This document shows positions 1 to 10,504 of a DNA stretch of 64,000 nucleotides, one piece after another. The notes under the pieces were generated by a model that saw only the letters and a list, made by a program, of their open reading frames with translations, ran no database searches and was not told the origin of the DNA. Both the position numbers and the translations under genes were made by a program. The DNA is from Owenia fusiformis (taxonomy: Eukaryota > Annelida > Polychaeta > Sabellida > Oweniidae), in contig CAIIXF020000004.1 in assembly GCA_903813345.2 (NCBI GenBank), positions 30,629,985 to 30,693,984 on the forward strand. The letters run 5' to 3'. Each line of letters opens with the position of its first letter. Positions within the stretch are counted from its first letter, which is position 1.

Positions 1-1180
1 TACTTTGAAAGTGTAATTTTAAATATCAATTTGCGATGAAGGAAACTATGCTGAAAACAATGGATAGCATTGGAGATGTGGTTTTCAACTTCAGCGCATT
101 GTAAATGCCGTTCCCTTTTAAGTAATTGTTGATATAAAATGAGGAAACTTTTGATATGTTTTAATTGAAAAAAACAAGGTCATCTTTTTACAAAATAAGT
201 TTAACATTTTAAAAAGTGCCAAGGTGCCAATCCATAATTTTCCAGAAAGTTGGATTCATATTTTACAATCATAGGGACTTCACTTGAAATAAACCACATT
301 GTTTTAATAATAAACACTGTATTTATGGCCAGGAAGTACTCATGGTGAAAGACATATTGCCGTTTAAAATCTTAAAATCTTAATCTCTTAAATGTTCAAA
401 TGAGAAAATAAGAAAAAATTCTCAATATGACAATATTCAGTGCTGTATGTGTGTACATACATGTCTTTTTCAAAATGGTTGCCAATCAATAACAAGATTA
501 ATAGTTTGTTGTTTGGATTTTTGGAAGACTCGGTAAACAGAGACGTCGTCCATGATTTGGTCAGAGGAGATGAAGAGGGTTCTGCAATACTGTCATAATA
601 TGCAGCCTTTGAAATCTATTCCGATCTTCAAGATTTTCTCTCGCCAGAAGGTTTCTGGCCCTTTCTAACTATAGGTACATATGTACCCGCGTGGTTTCTA
701 TCTATCACATTTCTCTCTTATGTATGTTGCATTGCAACAACTTAAGTTGCACTACCATTGCAGATGCTTGTTAAAAGAGACACTGGTCTTTCTGGTGAAT
801 TTGAGTAAAAAGAACATTGAAAGATAAATACACATTTGCTGTGTTACGGCGAAAACGATTATTTTTAAGGCTCATAATCCAATTTGCTAGATGTGAGTAG
901 TAACAATTTTTATTTTTGTCATTGAAAATTAAAAATTCAGTCTAACTGATGTTGAATTTGGAATCGTCATGAAAAAATACATCAAGAAATGTGGTTTAGA
1001 AATGAGTCCATTAACTTTAAAATTGAATTTTCTTCAAAAATGTGACATTTAGGTCAGGGAGATTCCCCATAGTCCCCTTGTTGTAAAACACCAAAAGTGA
1101 AATATTCTTGTGTTGTGCAGATAATATATTCTTTAACTGGAGATATTTTAATTTGTATAACTATCAGATACAAAAGAGTA

Positions 1181-4100
1181 CGTCGCATGAGAATAACTTT
1201 GTACTATCTCACATTTTTACGGAACTGAGAAATCAAGGTTTGAAAGTTTAGAGGTCTGTATCTTACTTAGTATTGCTATGTGAAACTTGATTTTTTGTAT
1301 GTCACCTGGTCGCACCCTAGAGATATCTTATATGAAATATCATACCTTGAAACAATTTACAAGATCCTTTTTTAAAACTATGGAAATGGAGTTGATACAA
1401 TTTCCCACCGGAATAACAGCTTATTTCTAATTTCAAATTGTCATATCTGATATCAACTGTTTCAACCAATCAACTCTCTAAGAATTGGTCACGTGACTTG
1501 CAAAACTTGGAGTTATAACAATCTTATATTAAAACAAAGTATGCCAATATGCATGTTATTGAATCTAGAATGAAAAATAATGTTTTGCTTTGTAAAAAAA
1601 AGTCTTCAAAAACCAAAGAATATTATTTAATAAAATAAAGAAAATTCAATTTATAAAACTTTAAAATCAATTTCTCAAATAAGTACAATTATTTCTTAAT
1701 TTTGGAATCTCAGGACACCCTTCAAAAAGAATTTATTGCCTTTGAAACTAAGGCAGAAGTACAATGCATTGAAACCAATGATGCCAATACGGTCCCCCAC
1801 ATATTTTCCTCGGTATAAACCCTTTAGCCTAAACCTCCCAGCACATTACAATGTAGCCCCTAAGGGCCGGTCCGCTGGTCATTATCAGGTTATTTTTGAT
1901 ACAGACCAGTTGATTTTTTCACTGGGTATAGGAGAATAACATTGCAACTGGTCCGTAATTCCATTTTGACCAGCAGGTTTCAGATCCTTAGGGCCTAAGA
2001 CATAACCAATCTTTATTACATGCACATGGAAGAAATTTGAAAATAGAAAAATAAATTCTAATTCATTTTAGATTAATGAAAGTGATGAAACCACAATTTA
2101 GGTGATCACATTTTGTTCATTGGGATGCAGCTATCATTATCCATTCATTTTCTGTTGTTTGCTACTCTGTGGAGTACAATTGAGAATTGAAGCAATTGTA
2201 GAAGTGGAGACTAAGAGTGGCTCTTTGTAAAGAAATTGAACCAATTTGTTACTTTTCCAAAATAAAATGTAGATGATCTAAAAACAATGATCCCAAAAAT
2301 GCAAAAGAAAGGACAAATCTGAAAAACATATTAGTAATAAAATAACTTAAAAGATCCCAGATGTTCAGTGAAAAGCACAAAGTAAATCATAGATGAAGAG
2401 AAAATAAAATAAGTGTTTAAGGGACTATACTAACATAAAGAAAAGATAACTCCTTATTGATATAGTGTATGGTCAGTAAAAGTTAAAGCTAGTTTAAATA
2501 GATTTAGCTTTTTTCCACAAACTATAAAACATCATTTTGAAAGAGATTTCAATAGTATACAGACAGTGATTGCCTTTGAGCAATGTAGTGCAAAATATGA
2601 CAGTTACTATTTGTTTTGATTACTATATCTAGTATATAACCTATTATTACAGGGCCGTCAGATGGGGGGGGTGCGATGGGTGCGACCGCACCCCCCTTTG
2701 TCACCCCCCAAAATAAATTTGAAAAAAAAAATTGAATTTTTTTTTTTTTTTTGAAAAATATCTTTTTTGTAATTTTTTTTCATTGACTCATACACTTTGA
2801 AAGTACCCAGAAAGCACCAAATAGCATCTTAAAATTGTAAAATTTTCTAGGGGCCTTGGCCACCCCTCACACCCCCCACAAAACAATGGAAAAGTTCTAA
2901 ATTTATTTTAGTGTTTTGTCTCAGACACTTTTAAAGTGCCCAGACACATCAAATAGCTCCTTGATATAGTAAGTGTTTCTGGGGGACTTGCTCCCCCTCT
3001 TGCATGTTGCACTTGCATACCCCCCCCCCCTCCTCTGGCGCCCCCCCCCCCCCCTTGACCCCCTCCCCCAAAAAATTGTGATTTTCTCAAATTCTTTAAT
3101 TGACTCATACACTTTGAAAGTGCCCAGAAAGCACCAAATAGCGTCGTAAAATTGTAAAATTTTCTAGGGGGAGTTGGCCACCCCTCACACCCCAAACAAA
3201 TCAATGGAAAAGTTCTGAATTTATTTTATGTATTAACACTTTTAAATTGCCCAGACATCATCAAATAGCTCCTTGATAAAGTTAATGATTCTGGAAGACG
3301 AACACTTACTCGCCCTCTGGCATCCCCACTCCACCTCCCCCTCTGGCAGCCCCCCCCCTAACACCCCCTTTGAAAGTGCCCAGAAAGCACCAAATAGCAC
3401 CTTAAAATTGTAAAATTTTCTTGGGAAATAGGCACTTTTAGGCACAGACACTTTTAAAGTGCCCAAACTTCATCGAATAGCACCTTGATATTGTAAATTT
3501 TGATATGGTGGACAAACACTTGCTCCCCTCGGGCAGCCCAGCCCCACCTCCCCCTCTGGCACCCCCCCCCCCCCCTTTGACACCCCAAAAATTTGAAAAA
3601 ATTGTGATTGTTTTTCAATGGTTTTATTGACTAATACACTTTAAAAGTGCCCAGAAGCACCAAATATCATCTTTAAATTGTAAAATTTTCTAGGATAGTT
3701 AGCCACCCCTCACATCCCCCACAAAACAAAAGAAAATATTCTGAATTTCATGTATTGTCTCAGACATTTTTTAAGTGCCCAGACATCATCAAATAGCACC
3801 TTGATATGGTCAATGTTTCTGGGGGACAATCCCTTGCTCCCCTACTGGCACCCCACCCCACTTCACCCTCTCATCCTCTTTGACACCCCCAAAAGAATTT
3901 GAAAAAAAATTCACATTTTTCTTATTGACTCATAACGCACAGGCGTACCAGATGGTTGCAAATTCGCTCCAAATACAACCAAATTTCTAAATTTTCCTGG
4001 GGAAGGACCCCAGACCCCCCTGAATGCTCGGTTTTTATTCACTCAACTCTTATTCCTGTGGTGGTGGCGTACTACTTGGAAACTTACACTTTGAAAGTGC

Positions 4101-5092
4101 CCAGAAAGCACCAAATAGCATCTCAAAACTGTAAAATTTTCTAGGGGGAGTGGACCACTCCTCACGACCCCCACAAAACAATTGGAACGTTTGAAAGTTG
4201 CATTTGTTAATTCCAAACCAATATAGAGAGTAACTGACCCCCCCCCCCATCTGACTTACGCGATTTGATTTACGCGGCAAAAAAATTGATAATTTTATAT
4301 TCTCTTTAGTAAGCTAAAAACCGCACCCCCCTTGGAGAAAAGTGTCTTACGGGCCTGTATTACTACTATTTGAAGAAACAAATAAGTAGTCTTTCATTTT
4401 CAACATTTAATGATGACAGCTTCGTATATGCATTTCTATTGCATTTGGCCATTCAAACCCCTATAAGACCTGGTAGCAGGGAAGATCACATGATCTAATT
4501 AACTGGTCATTTGTACTTTTCATCTTCCCTGGTAGCAAGGATTTAGGTTTTCGAGGAAATTAGTAATTCTATTTCATACCATGTGGCCATGAATAATCCA
4601 ATGAGCATCCATAATACAAAGAGTAATTGAGGGCATATAATTTGAATATGCATGGGATTACACATACTGTATCATTTTATTTTTTTGATCTACTTGTAAT
4701 ACTTCTAAAACTAAAACATGAAAGGCCAGGCATGCAAACTGGCATGGTATTGTGTTACAAAACATTATTTCATTCTAGATACAATAACATGCATATTGGC
4801 ATACTTCGTTTTAATATAAGATTGTTATAACTCCAAGTTTTGTAAGTCACATGACCAATTCTTAAACAGTTGATTGGTTGAAACAGTTAATATCAGATAT
4901 GACAATTTGAAATTAGAAATAAGCTGTTTGTCTGGAGATGGTACAATTTCACACTGAATTCTAGCTTAATGAGAGGGAATTGAGATGGGGCATGTATCTG
5001 AGATGAAAGCCTGTGTTTCAAATAGTAAAATTCCATGTCTATCTCAATTTTTTTGAAAATGGCAGTTAGTACAAAGTTATTCTCACGCGACG
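1181..5092. mobile_element. Element B: TIR transposon inserted in element A, TA target duplication
   Basis: The left end CGTCGCATGAGAATAACTTT (from 1181) is the near-perfect inverse of the right end, which finishes ...TTCTCACGCGACG at 5092. TA flanks both ends (1179-1180 and 5093-5094). The other copy of element A reads AAAAGAGTAATATG at this point, the empty site with a single TA. The inverted arms extend about 380-400 bp (about 1181-1600 and 4715-5092) and share an ATTGGTCACGTGACTTGCAA-like segment. Without the nested element C the length is about 2.2 kb. Only short ORFs without recognisable domains occur, so it is probably non-autonomous. Confidence 0.9.
2650..4357. mobile_element. Element C: hAT-like non-autonomous element nested in B
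   Basis: The left end is CAGGGCCGTCAGATGG and the right end is the inverse of CAGGCCCGTAAGACAC. The flanking 8-mers are TATTATTA (2642-2649) and TATTACTA (4358-4365), a 7/8 match that fits the 8-bp target duplication of hAT transposons. CAGGG-type ends are also common in hAT elements. The inside is built from two related modules that alternate: one contains TGAAAGTGCCCAGAAAGCAC (about 2797, 3111, 3368, 3630, 4086), the other TTTTAAAGTGCCCAGACA (about 2929, 3237, 3450, 3766). Long C runs (about 3015-3055 and 3565) separate them. No transposase is visible. Confidence 0.75.
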
Positions 5093-6416
5093 TAATATGA
5101 AATTAATTAATAATTAAAAATTAAGAATATTCCAGTTTAAGGGAACTTTGTAATACCCTGCAATGTTATTTCACCCGAATTAACCACCTGGTGGTGAAAA
5201 TGGAAACAACCTACTTGCATCTGAGTAATTAAATAGATTTTACATTGCTAAAAATGTAGATTTTGAAGCCAATTTTATGAAATATTATGCCCAGAAGTAA
5301 AGAAACTTTTAGCAAAGATACAATTTTTGTTAGCAAAGATACAATCTTTGTTAACCAAGGTGCAATCTTTGTTAGCAAAGGTACAATCCTTGTAAACAAA
5401 GATACAATCTTTGTTATATTTTCAGCTGCATATATTTCCAATATAAAGTGAAAACTATAATCTCACAAGACTTAATAAAATTGATTCTGCTACCCCATAA
5501 ATATAAAATTTTTACACCAATCGTATCAGTGTAGCATGCACTGATGTCAAGATATCATCATTGTTATATTTCTGGTGGCCATTTTTAAAAACACATAATT
5601 TCCTATAAAGTGAAAATTCTTATTATGAAAGACCTATTTAAATGGATTCTAGAACCCAATATTAATGTTTACTTTGACACCACTCTTATCATTGTAGCAT
5701 GCTAAGAAGCGAAGATAGATATCTTCTTTGTTATATTTCTGGCAGCCATTTTGAAAAATGCATATATTTTGAATATAAAGTGCAAGTGCTGAATTTACAA
5801 GAGTAGACTCGAAACCTATAGATTCTACAACTTCATTAATGTATTTTTTGACACCATTCTTATAATTGTAGCATGCACAGAAGCAAAACTATTGTCTCTG
5901 ATGTATTTTTGGCGGCCATTTTGAAAAATGTGTATATTTCTAATATAAAACGCCATCTAGCTTGAGTCTTTGGATAAATTTGTTTCTATTGCCCTAAGGT
6001 ATTTCCATGCCAAAGGGGACATTTTGTAAGGTAAGATATCTTAATTTGTAAGTATTCGTAAAGCAAGATATCTTTTTTGTTATATTTTTGGCAGTCATTT
6101 TGAAAAACGCGTATATTTTGAATATAAAGTGGAAATTCTTAATTTTCAAGACTCAAGATCTAATAAAATAGATTCTACGACTACATCACTGTATTTTTTG
6201 ACACCAATCTTATAATTGTAGCATGCACAGAATCAAAGATATTGTCTCTGATGTATTTTTGGCGGCCATTTTGAAAAATGTGTATATTTCAAATATGAAG
6301 CGCCATCTAGCTTGTGTCTTTGGATAAATTTATTTCTATTGCCCTAAGGTACTTCCATGCCAAAGGGGACATTTGCATCATACAATGAAGTCCAAATGTA
6401 GTTAACCCATCTACTA
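5093..6416 (-). repeat. Subterminal tandem modules of element A (about 180 bp each)
   Basis: Four to five degenerate modules repeat here. Each has a TTGACACCA-like box, a TTGTAGCATGCACAGAAGC-like box, then GGCGGCCATTTTGAAAAA and an AT-rich stretch. The same modules occur inverted at about 45.85-46.75 kb and again at 48.73-49.16 kb. Tandem subterminal modules in TIR elements often act as transposase-binding regions; that role is inference here. Confidence 0.7.
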
Positions 6417-6759
6417 ACGCTCATTTCTTTCCAGAACCATCATCTTGTTCAAATGTATCACTATACGCGCATGTATAGACAGATGACATAGATATACATA
6501 TAAATTATGTATTGCACCTGTATGTACTTACATGGGAATATATTCTCTTTGGAAAAATGCAAATGCATGAACATATATTTTCATCTTATATATGACTTCA
6601 AGCTAACATATTATTTCATATTTATATTTTTATAGTTAGTTTAACATGAATAATAGATCCATGAGAACAATATTCTTTGTTTTTTAAATTGATGGGTTTA
6701 CTGTGAATTCAATAAATTACAATTTGCAAGGGGTAAGTATACTGTATGACCTTAGTTGC
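6417..6759. other. Unique spacer between element A and the LINE
   Basis: AT-rich sequence with no ORF or repeat that I can recognise. It ends with the 5' copy of the LINE target-site duplication ACCTTAGTTGC (6749-6759). Confidence 0.5.
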
Positions 6760-9700
6760 TATGTGGGGATATAGAAAGAAACCCAGGTCCAGTTGATGAT
6801 TTGAAAATATTATTCACAAACATAAATAGTGTGAAGGCAGATTCTCTGACAAGGTTAGCTTTTTTAAAAGATTTTGCATTAAATGGTGACTTTCATCTAA
6901 TAGCACTTTGTGAATCAGGCAATGTCACTGATGAAGATTTGAACTCAAAAGATTTTTTCATAAGAGGATATGGTAAACCTAAGTATACTTCAAATGAGGG
7001 AAGAGGTCTATTGTAATGGTCACATGATAGCATCGAGGCTAAAGTATGTGAAACTTTTATGTCCCAAGATTTAGCAAATTGTTGGGTAGAAGTTAAGGCT
7101 CAACATAAAGTTTTTATGTATGGTTTTTTCTACCGCTCACCATCAATGTTAGCAGATGCAACTAGACTTTACTTAGATTCTTTAAAGTTAAACATTTCTC
7201 AAGTTCTTTTGCTACCAACAGATGGTGTAATTTTAAATGGAGACTTCAATGCCAGAAATAAAATTTGGTATAACAACGATATTGACAACTTAGCTGGCTC
7301 TGAATTAAATAATATTTTATTTGACCTAGGACTACATCAGTTGGTAAATGAACCTACACGGATTACAAATGTTTCTAAATCATGCATTGACCTTTTAATA
7401 ACCGACTCTGATCATCTTCTATCTGTTAGTGTTGACCCGCCAATTGGAAACTCAGATCACTGTACGATTGTCAGCAAAGTTAGGGTAAAAATTCCAAGAG
7501 AACCCTCAATTAAGAAAACCTTATGGCATTTCAAAACAGAAGACTCTGATTTACTGAATCAAAAAAATTTAGAAACTAATTGGGATTTTATTTTGACCAA
7601 CAATGTCAATGATGCCACAGAGCTCTTTGTTAAAACTTTTCTAGACATAATTAAAACAAATGTATCTCATAAGACTATTTCAACCAGGTATGATGATCAA
7701 CCTTGGTTTTCCAATAACATCAAAAAGGAGATTTACAAAAGAAACAAACTTCACCATAAATATAAATCCACTAACATTTTGACCTATCAAATTCAATTTA
7801 AAATTCAAAGTAAGAAAGTGAACAAATTGATTTCGGAAGCAAAATCTGAACATGAATTAAAAATTCGGGAAAAAATTGAGAACACTTCCAAAAATTCGGT
7901 TGACTACTGGTCTTTGATTCGCGACTTACTTGGAAAAAATCAAGTTACATCAATTCCGGTTTTATTTGACCCTAATTCCAACTTATCAGCAGCCACGAGC
8001 TCTGATAAAGCAAATGTTTTAATGAAATACTTTGTAAGCAAGAACATGGTTACTATTCCAAAGAATTACTCTCCAATATTTAGACCCAGAACTCATCATA
8101 TTTTTCAGGAAATCTTAACTACTCCTGATGAAGTATTTAAAATTTTAAAAGATCTTGACATTTCTAAAGCACATGGGCCTGACAATATATCTAACAAAAT
8201 GTTAAAAGTCTGTGCTAGATCTCTAGCAATACCAACTGCAGAGCTTTTTAATAAAATTTTTAAAGAAAATATTTTTCCTGATATATGGAAAGAAGGATTT
8301 ATAACCCCCCTTTACAAAAAGGGTGACAAAGGCTTGATTACTAACTATAGACCTGTAACCCTCTTAAGCAGCCTTTCAAAAGCAATTGAAACAATTATAC
8401 ATAAAAACTTTTTATCATTTCTTTTAGAAAATAACTTGATTTATAAACTTCAGAGTGGCTTTTTACCGAAACACAGTACAGTTAACCAATTAATTAATAT
8501 TGTTCATGATATCCATGCTCAAATTGACAATAGCCAAAACGTTCGTTCTGTTTTCCTTGACCTGACGTCAGCTTTTGACCTAGTTCCGCACAAACTTTTG
8601 CTACTTAAACTTAAACTGATGACTTCATATTTATCCAACAGAAGAGTAAAAGTTAAAGTGAATAATAGCTATTCGAATTGGTCCAATGAAAATGCTAATG
8701 ACAATACAAACAACCTAAATAATTTGCATAACAATTTAGTCATAAATGCCGGAGTTCCCCAAGGATCGGTATTAGGACCCCTGCTTTTTCTATTATATGT
8801 GAATGATCTTCCTGATAATTTGCATTCAAAAACCTTTATTTTTGCAGATGACACTTCAGTCTATAACTCCTATGAGAAAAGTGAGAATTTTATTAATATC
8901 CATGTACACCAACCCATTCAAAATGACTTAGATAACCTTGCCTTATGGGCATATACCTGGAAAATGACTTTTAAAGCACAAAAAAGCGCTGATTTGATTT
9001 TCACGGGAACTAGAAACTTAGTTATTGAACCTCCCCCTTTACATCTAGGAGATGAAATGATACCAAGATGCAATAGTCATAAGCACTTGGGGCTAATTCT
9101 GGATCAACATTTGAACTTTAATGACCATATTGATCAACTTGTCACGAGAGTAATTTCGCTAATGAGACCTTTAAAGAAGCTTAGCAAACTTCTTAAGAGT
9201 AAACACTTGGAAACAATTTACAATGCTTTCATTATGCCACATTTTGATTACTGTGATACAATGTACAGTAAAGCTTCAAATTTTAAACTTCAGTGTTTAG
9301 ATAGATTGCACTACAGAGCAGCTTGTTTGGTTTTTGGTGTTATACATGGGTCAAACACTGCTTCTGTTCTGAGTTCCTTAAACTGGAAATCCCTATCAAC
9401 TAGAAGAGATGAGCATTTTAAAATGTTTATGTTTAAATGTAGGTACAATTCTTACCCACCTTTCATTTGTGAATTGCTTAAAAGTTATGAAAATACTCAG
9501 ACTAGGCAACTGAGAGATACAAGACATTACTTAATTCCTACAAAAGCTAGCAATTCATTCCGGAGGTCAACTATTTTGAATGGAATAAGAATATGGAACA
9601 ATTTACACCTTGACATGAGAAGAGGTCAACCGATATCACGCTTTAAAAGATTAGTAAGAGATTACAGGAGCCCTGTCTCCATGCTACCCACTACCAAATT

Positions 9701-10070
9701 GATAAACGAAATGCCTAGATATGTTGAATGTGCTTTTAACAAGCTCAGCGTGGGTCTTCTTTTAAAATCGCAACTATATGCTCATAATTTCACCAATGTT
9801 AGTGATCCCTTTTGTAAATGTGGATTACCACAAACACCTTCTCATTTTATCTTAAAATGTCCTCTGCTTGTAAACGAGCGTGAAACTTTATTTGCAGGAC
9901 TGCGAACTTCAGATCTTCATCTTTTGGTTCAGAGTTTGAACACAGTTGACAAAATTCAGTTTCTTTTGTATGGTGATGAAAATTTAGATAATTCGTTAAA
10001 TGAAAAATTAATAGAACTAATGAGTCATTTTGTGAATCAAAGTTTGAGCCAAATTGATCGGTTTGGCTAA
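6760..10070 (+). pseudogene. LINE ORF2: 2A-like motif, APE endonuclease, reverse transcriptase, CCHC (one in-frame stop)
   Basis: One reading frame runs from the truncated 5' end to TAA at 10068, broken only by TAA at 7014-7016. The first residues are GDIERNPGP, matching the 2A consensus DxExNPGP that causes ribosome skipping and is known at the N-terminus of CR1-like ORFs. Numbering from the Met at 7059, endonuclease motifs are GDFN (61-64) and SDH (132-134). Reverse transcriptase motifs are FLDLTSAFD (499-507), GVPQGS (565-570) and the catalytic FADD (595-598). A C-x-C-x7-H-x4-C cluster sits at 919-934, followed by about 70 residues. Two oddities: about 11-14 residues seem to be missing near 8618, just after motif A, and an Asn-rich stretch (about 548-562) precedes GVPQGS. 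So it is a dead but fairly young copy. Its cargo-free 3' UTR is about 200 bp. Confidence 0.93.
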
Positions 10071-10284
10071 TTTTTGCATGCATGTGTTAACTCATCCCTG
10101 ACCCATGGGATTATAGTTTCTTATATGAGTTTTAACATTACATTGATAAACTTTTTAACTTTATTGTATTCCTATTCATATTGTCTAAAATTGCCGCTAA
10201 TGTTTTTTATAAAAAACTTTGGCAATCAACTGCATGTCTGTTATCATTTACTAAAGGAATAAATTTATGCATAATAAAAAAAAA
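6760..10284 (+). mobile_element. 5'-truncated CR1-like non-LTR retrotransposon with target-site duplication
   Basis: The insertion lies between two exact copies of ACCTTAGTTGC (6749-6759 and 10285-10295). It ends in AATAAA (10258-10263) followed by a short A tract, as expected for target-primed reverse transcription. The 5' end begins inside a 2A-like motif, so the 5' UTR and any ORF1 are missing. The body encodes an APE-type endonuclease, a reverse transcriptase and a C-terminal Cys/His segment. Domain order and motifs fit the CR1/L2 group. The exact clade needs a reverse transcriptase tree. Confidence 0.95.
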
Positions 10285-10295
10285 ACCTTAGTTGC

Positions 10296-10427
10296 AAAGT
10301 ACTGTTTATATGTGCAGCTCAATAGCATAAAATATGTTGAATGAAGCATATGGTATGGATTAGTCGTGTGACACACAAACTGACCAATACATGAGGGTAT
10401 TAGCTACTTTTCACAGAAATCAAAGGA
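10296..10427. other. Spacer between LINE and satellite flank
   Basis: Short unique stretch. GATTAGTCGTGTG (10358-10370) is nearly the inverse of CACACGACTGATC inside the 77-bp flank (10464-10476). Confidence 0.45.
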
Positions 10428-10504
10428 GGACAGTGCTTTTATTTCAACTGGGAGCTTACCTCCACACGACTGATCATGTGACCATGGTGGTGGGTCCCTT
10501 TAAA
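10428..10504. repeat. Left copy of the 77-bp direct repeat bracketing the satellite
   Basis: The segment begins GGACAGTGCTTTTATTTC and ends TTTAAA. It is repeated in the same orientation at 25353-25429, with the only difference near the end (GGGTCCC versus GGTCCCC). It contains palindromic pieces TGATCA and CCATGG. The satellite starts directly after it. Confidence 0.95.

Larger units (their letters stand above)
1..6414 (-). mobile_element. Element A, copy 1 (TA-flanked TIR transposon; far end outside window)
   Basis: This is the inverted counterpart of the complete element at 45755-49157. The inner end reads GTTAACCCATCTAC followed by TA at 6415-6416, the same terminus as the other copy. 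Bases 1-1178 pair with about 47.05-48.25 kb and 5095-6414 pair with about 45.75-47.0 kb, on the opposite strand. Element B (1181-5092) interrupts it. Subterminal modules of about 180 bp repeat from 5.5 to 6.3 kb; each contains GGCGGCCATTTTGAAAAA or a close variant. A short tandem repeat built on TTAGCAAAGATACAATCTTTG lies at about 5311-5420. No transposase ORF is visible, so it looks non-autonomous. TA target duplication suggests the Tc1/mariner or a similar superfamily, but without a transposase this stays an inference. Strand is arbitrary, set opposite to copy 2. Confidence 0.8.

Noticed and set aside
2908-3466. Gly-rich minus-strand ORFs
   Set aside because: They read through C/G homopolymers of element C and have no domain.
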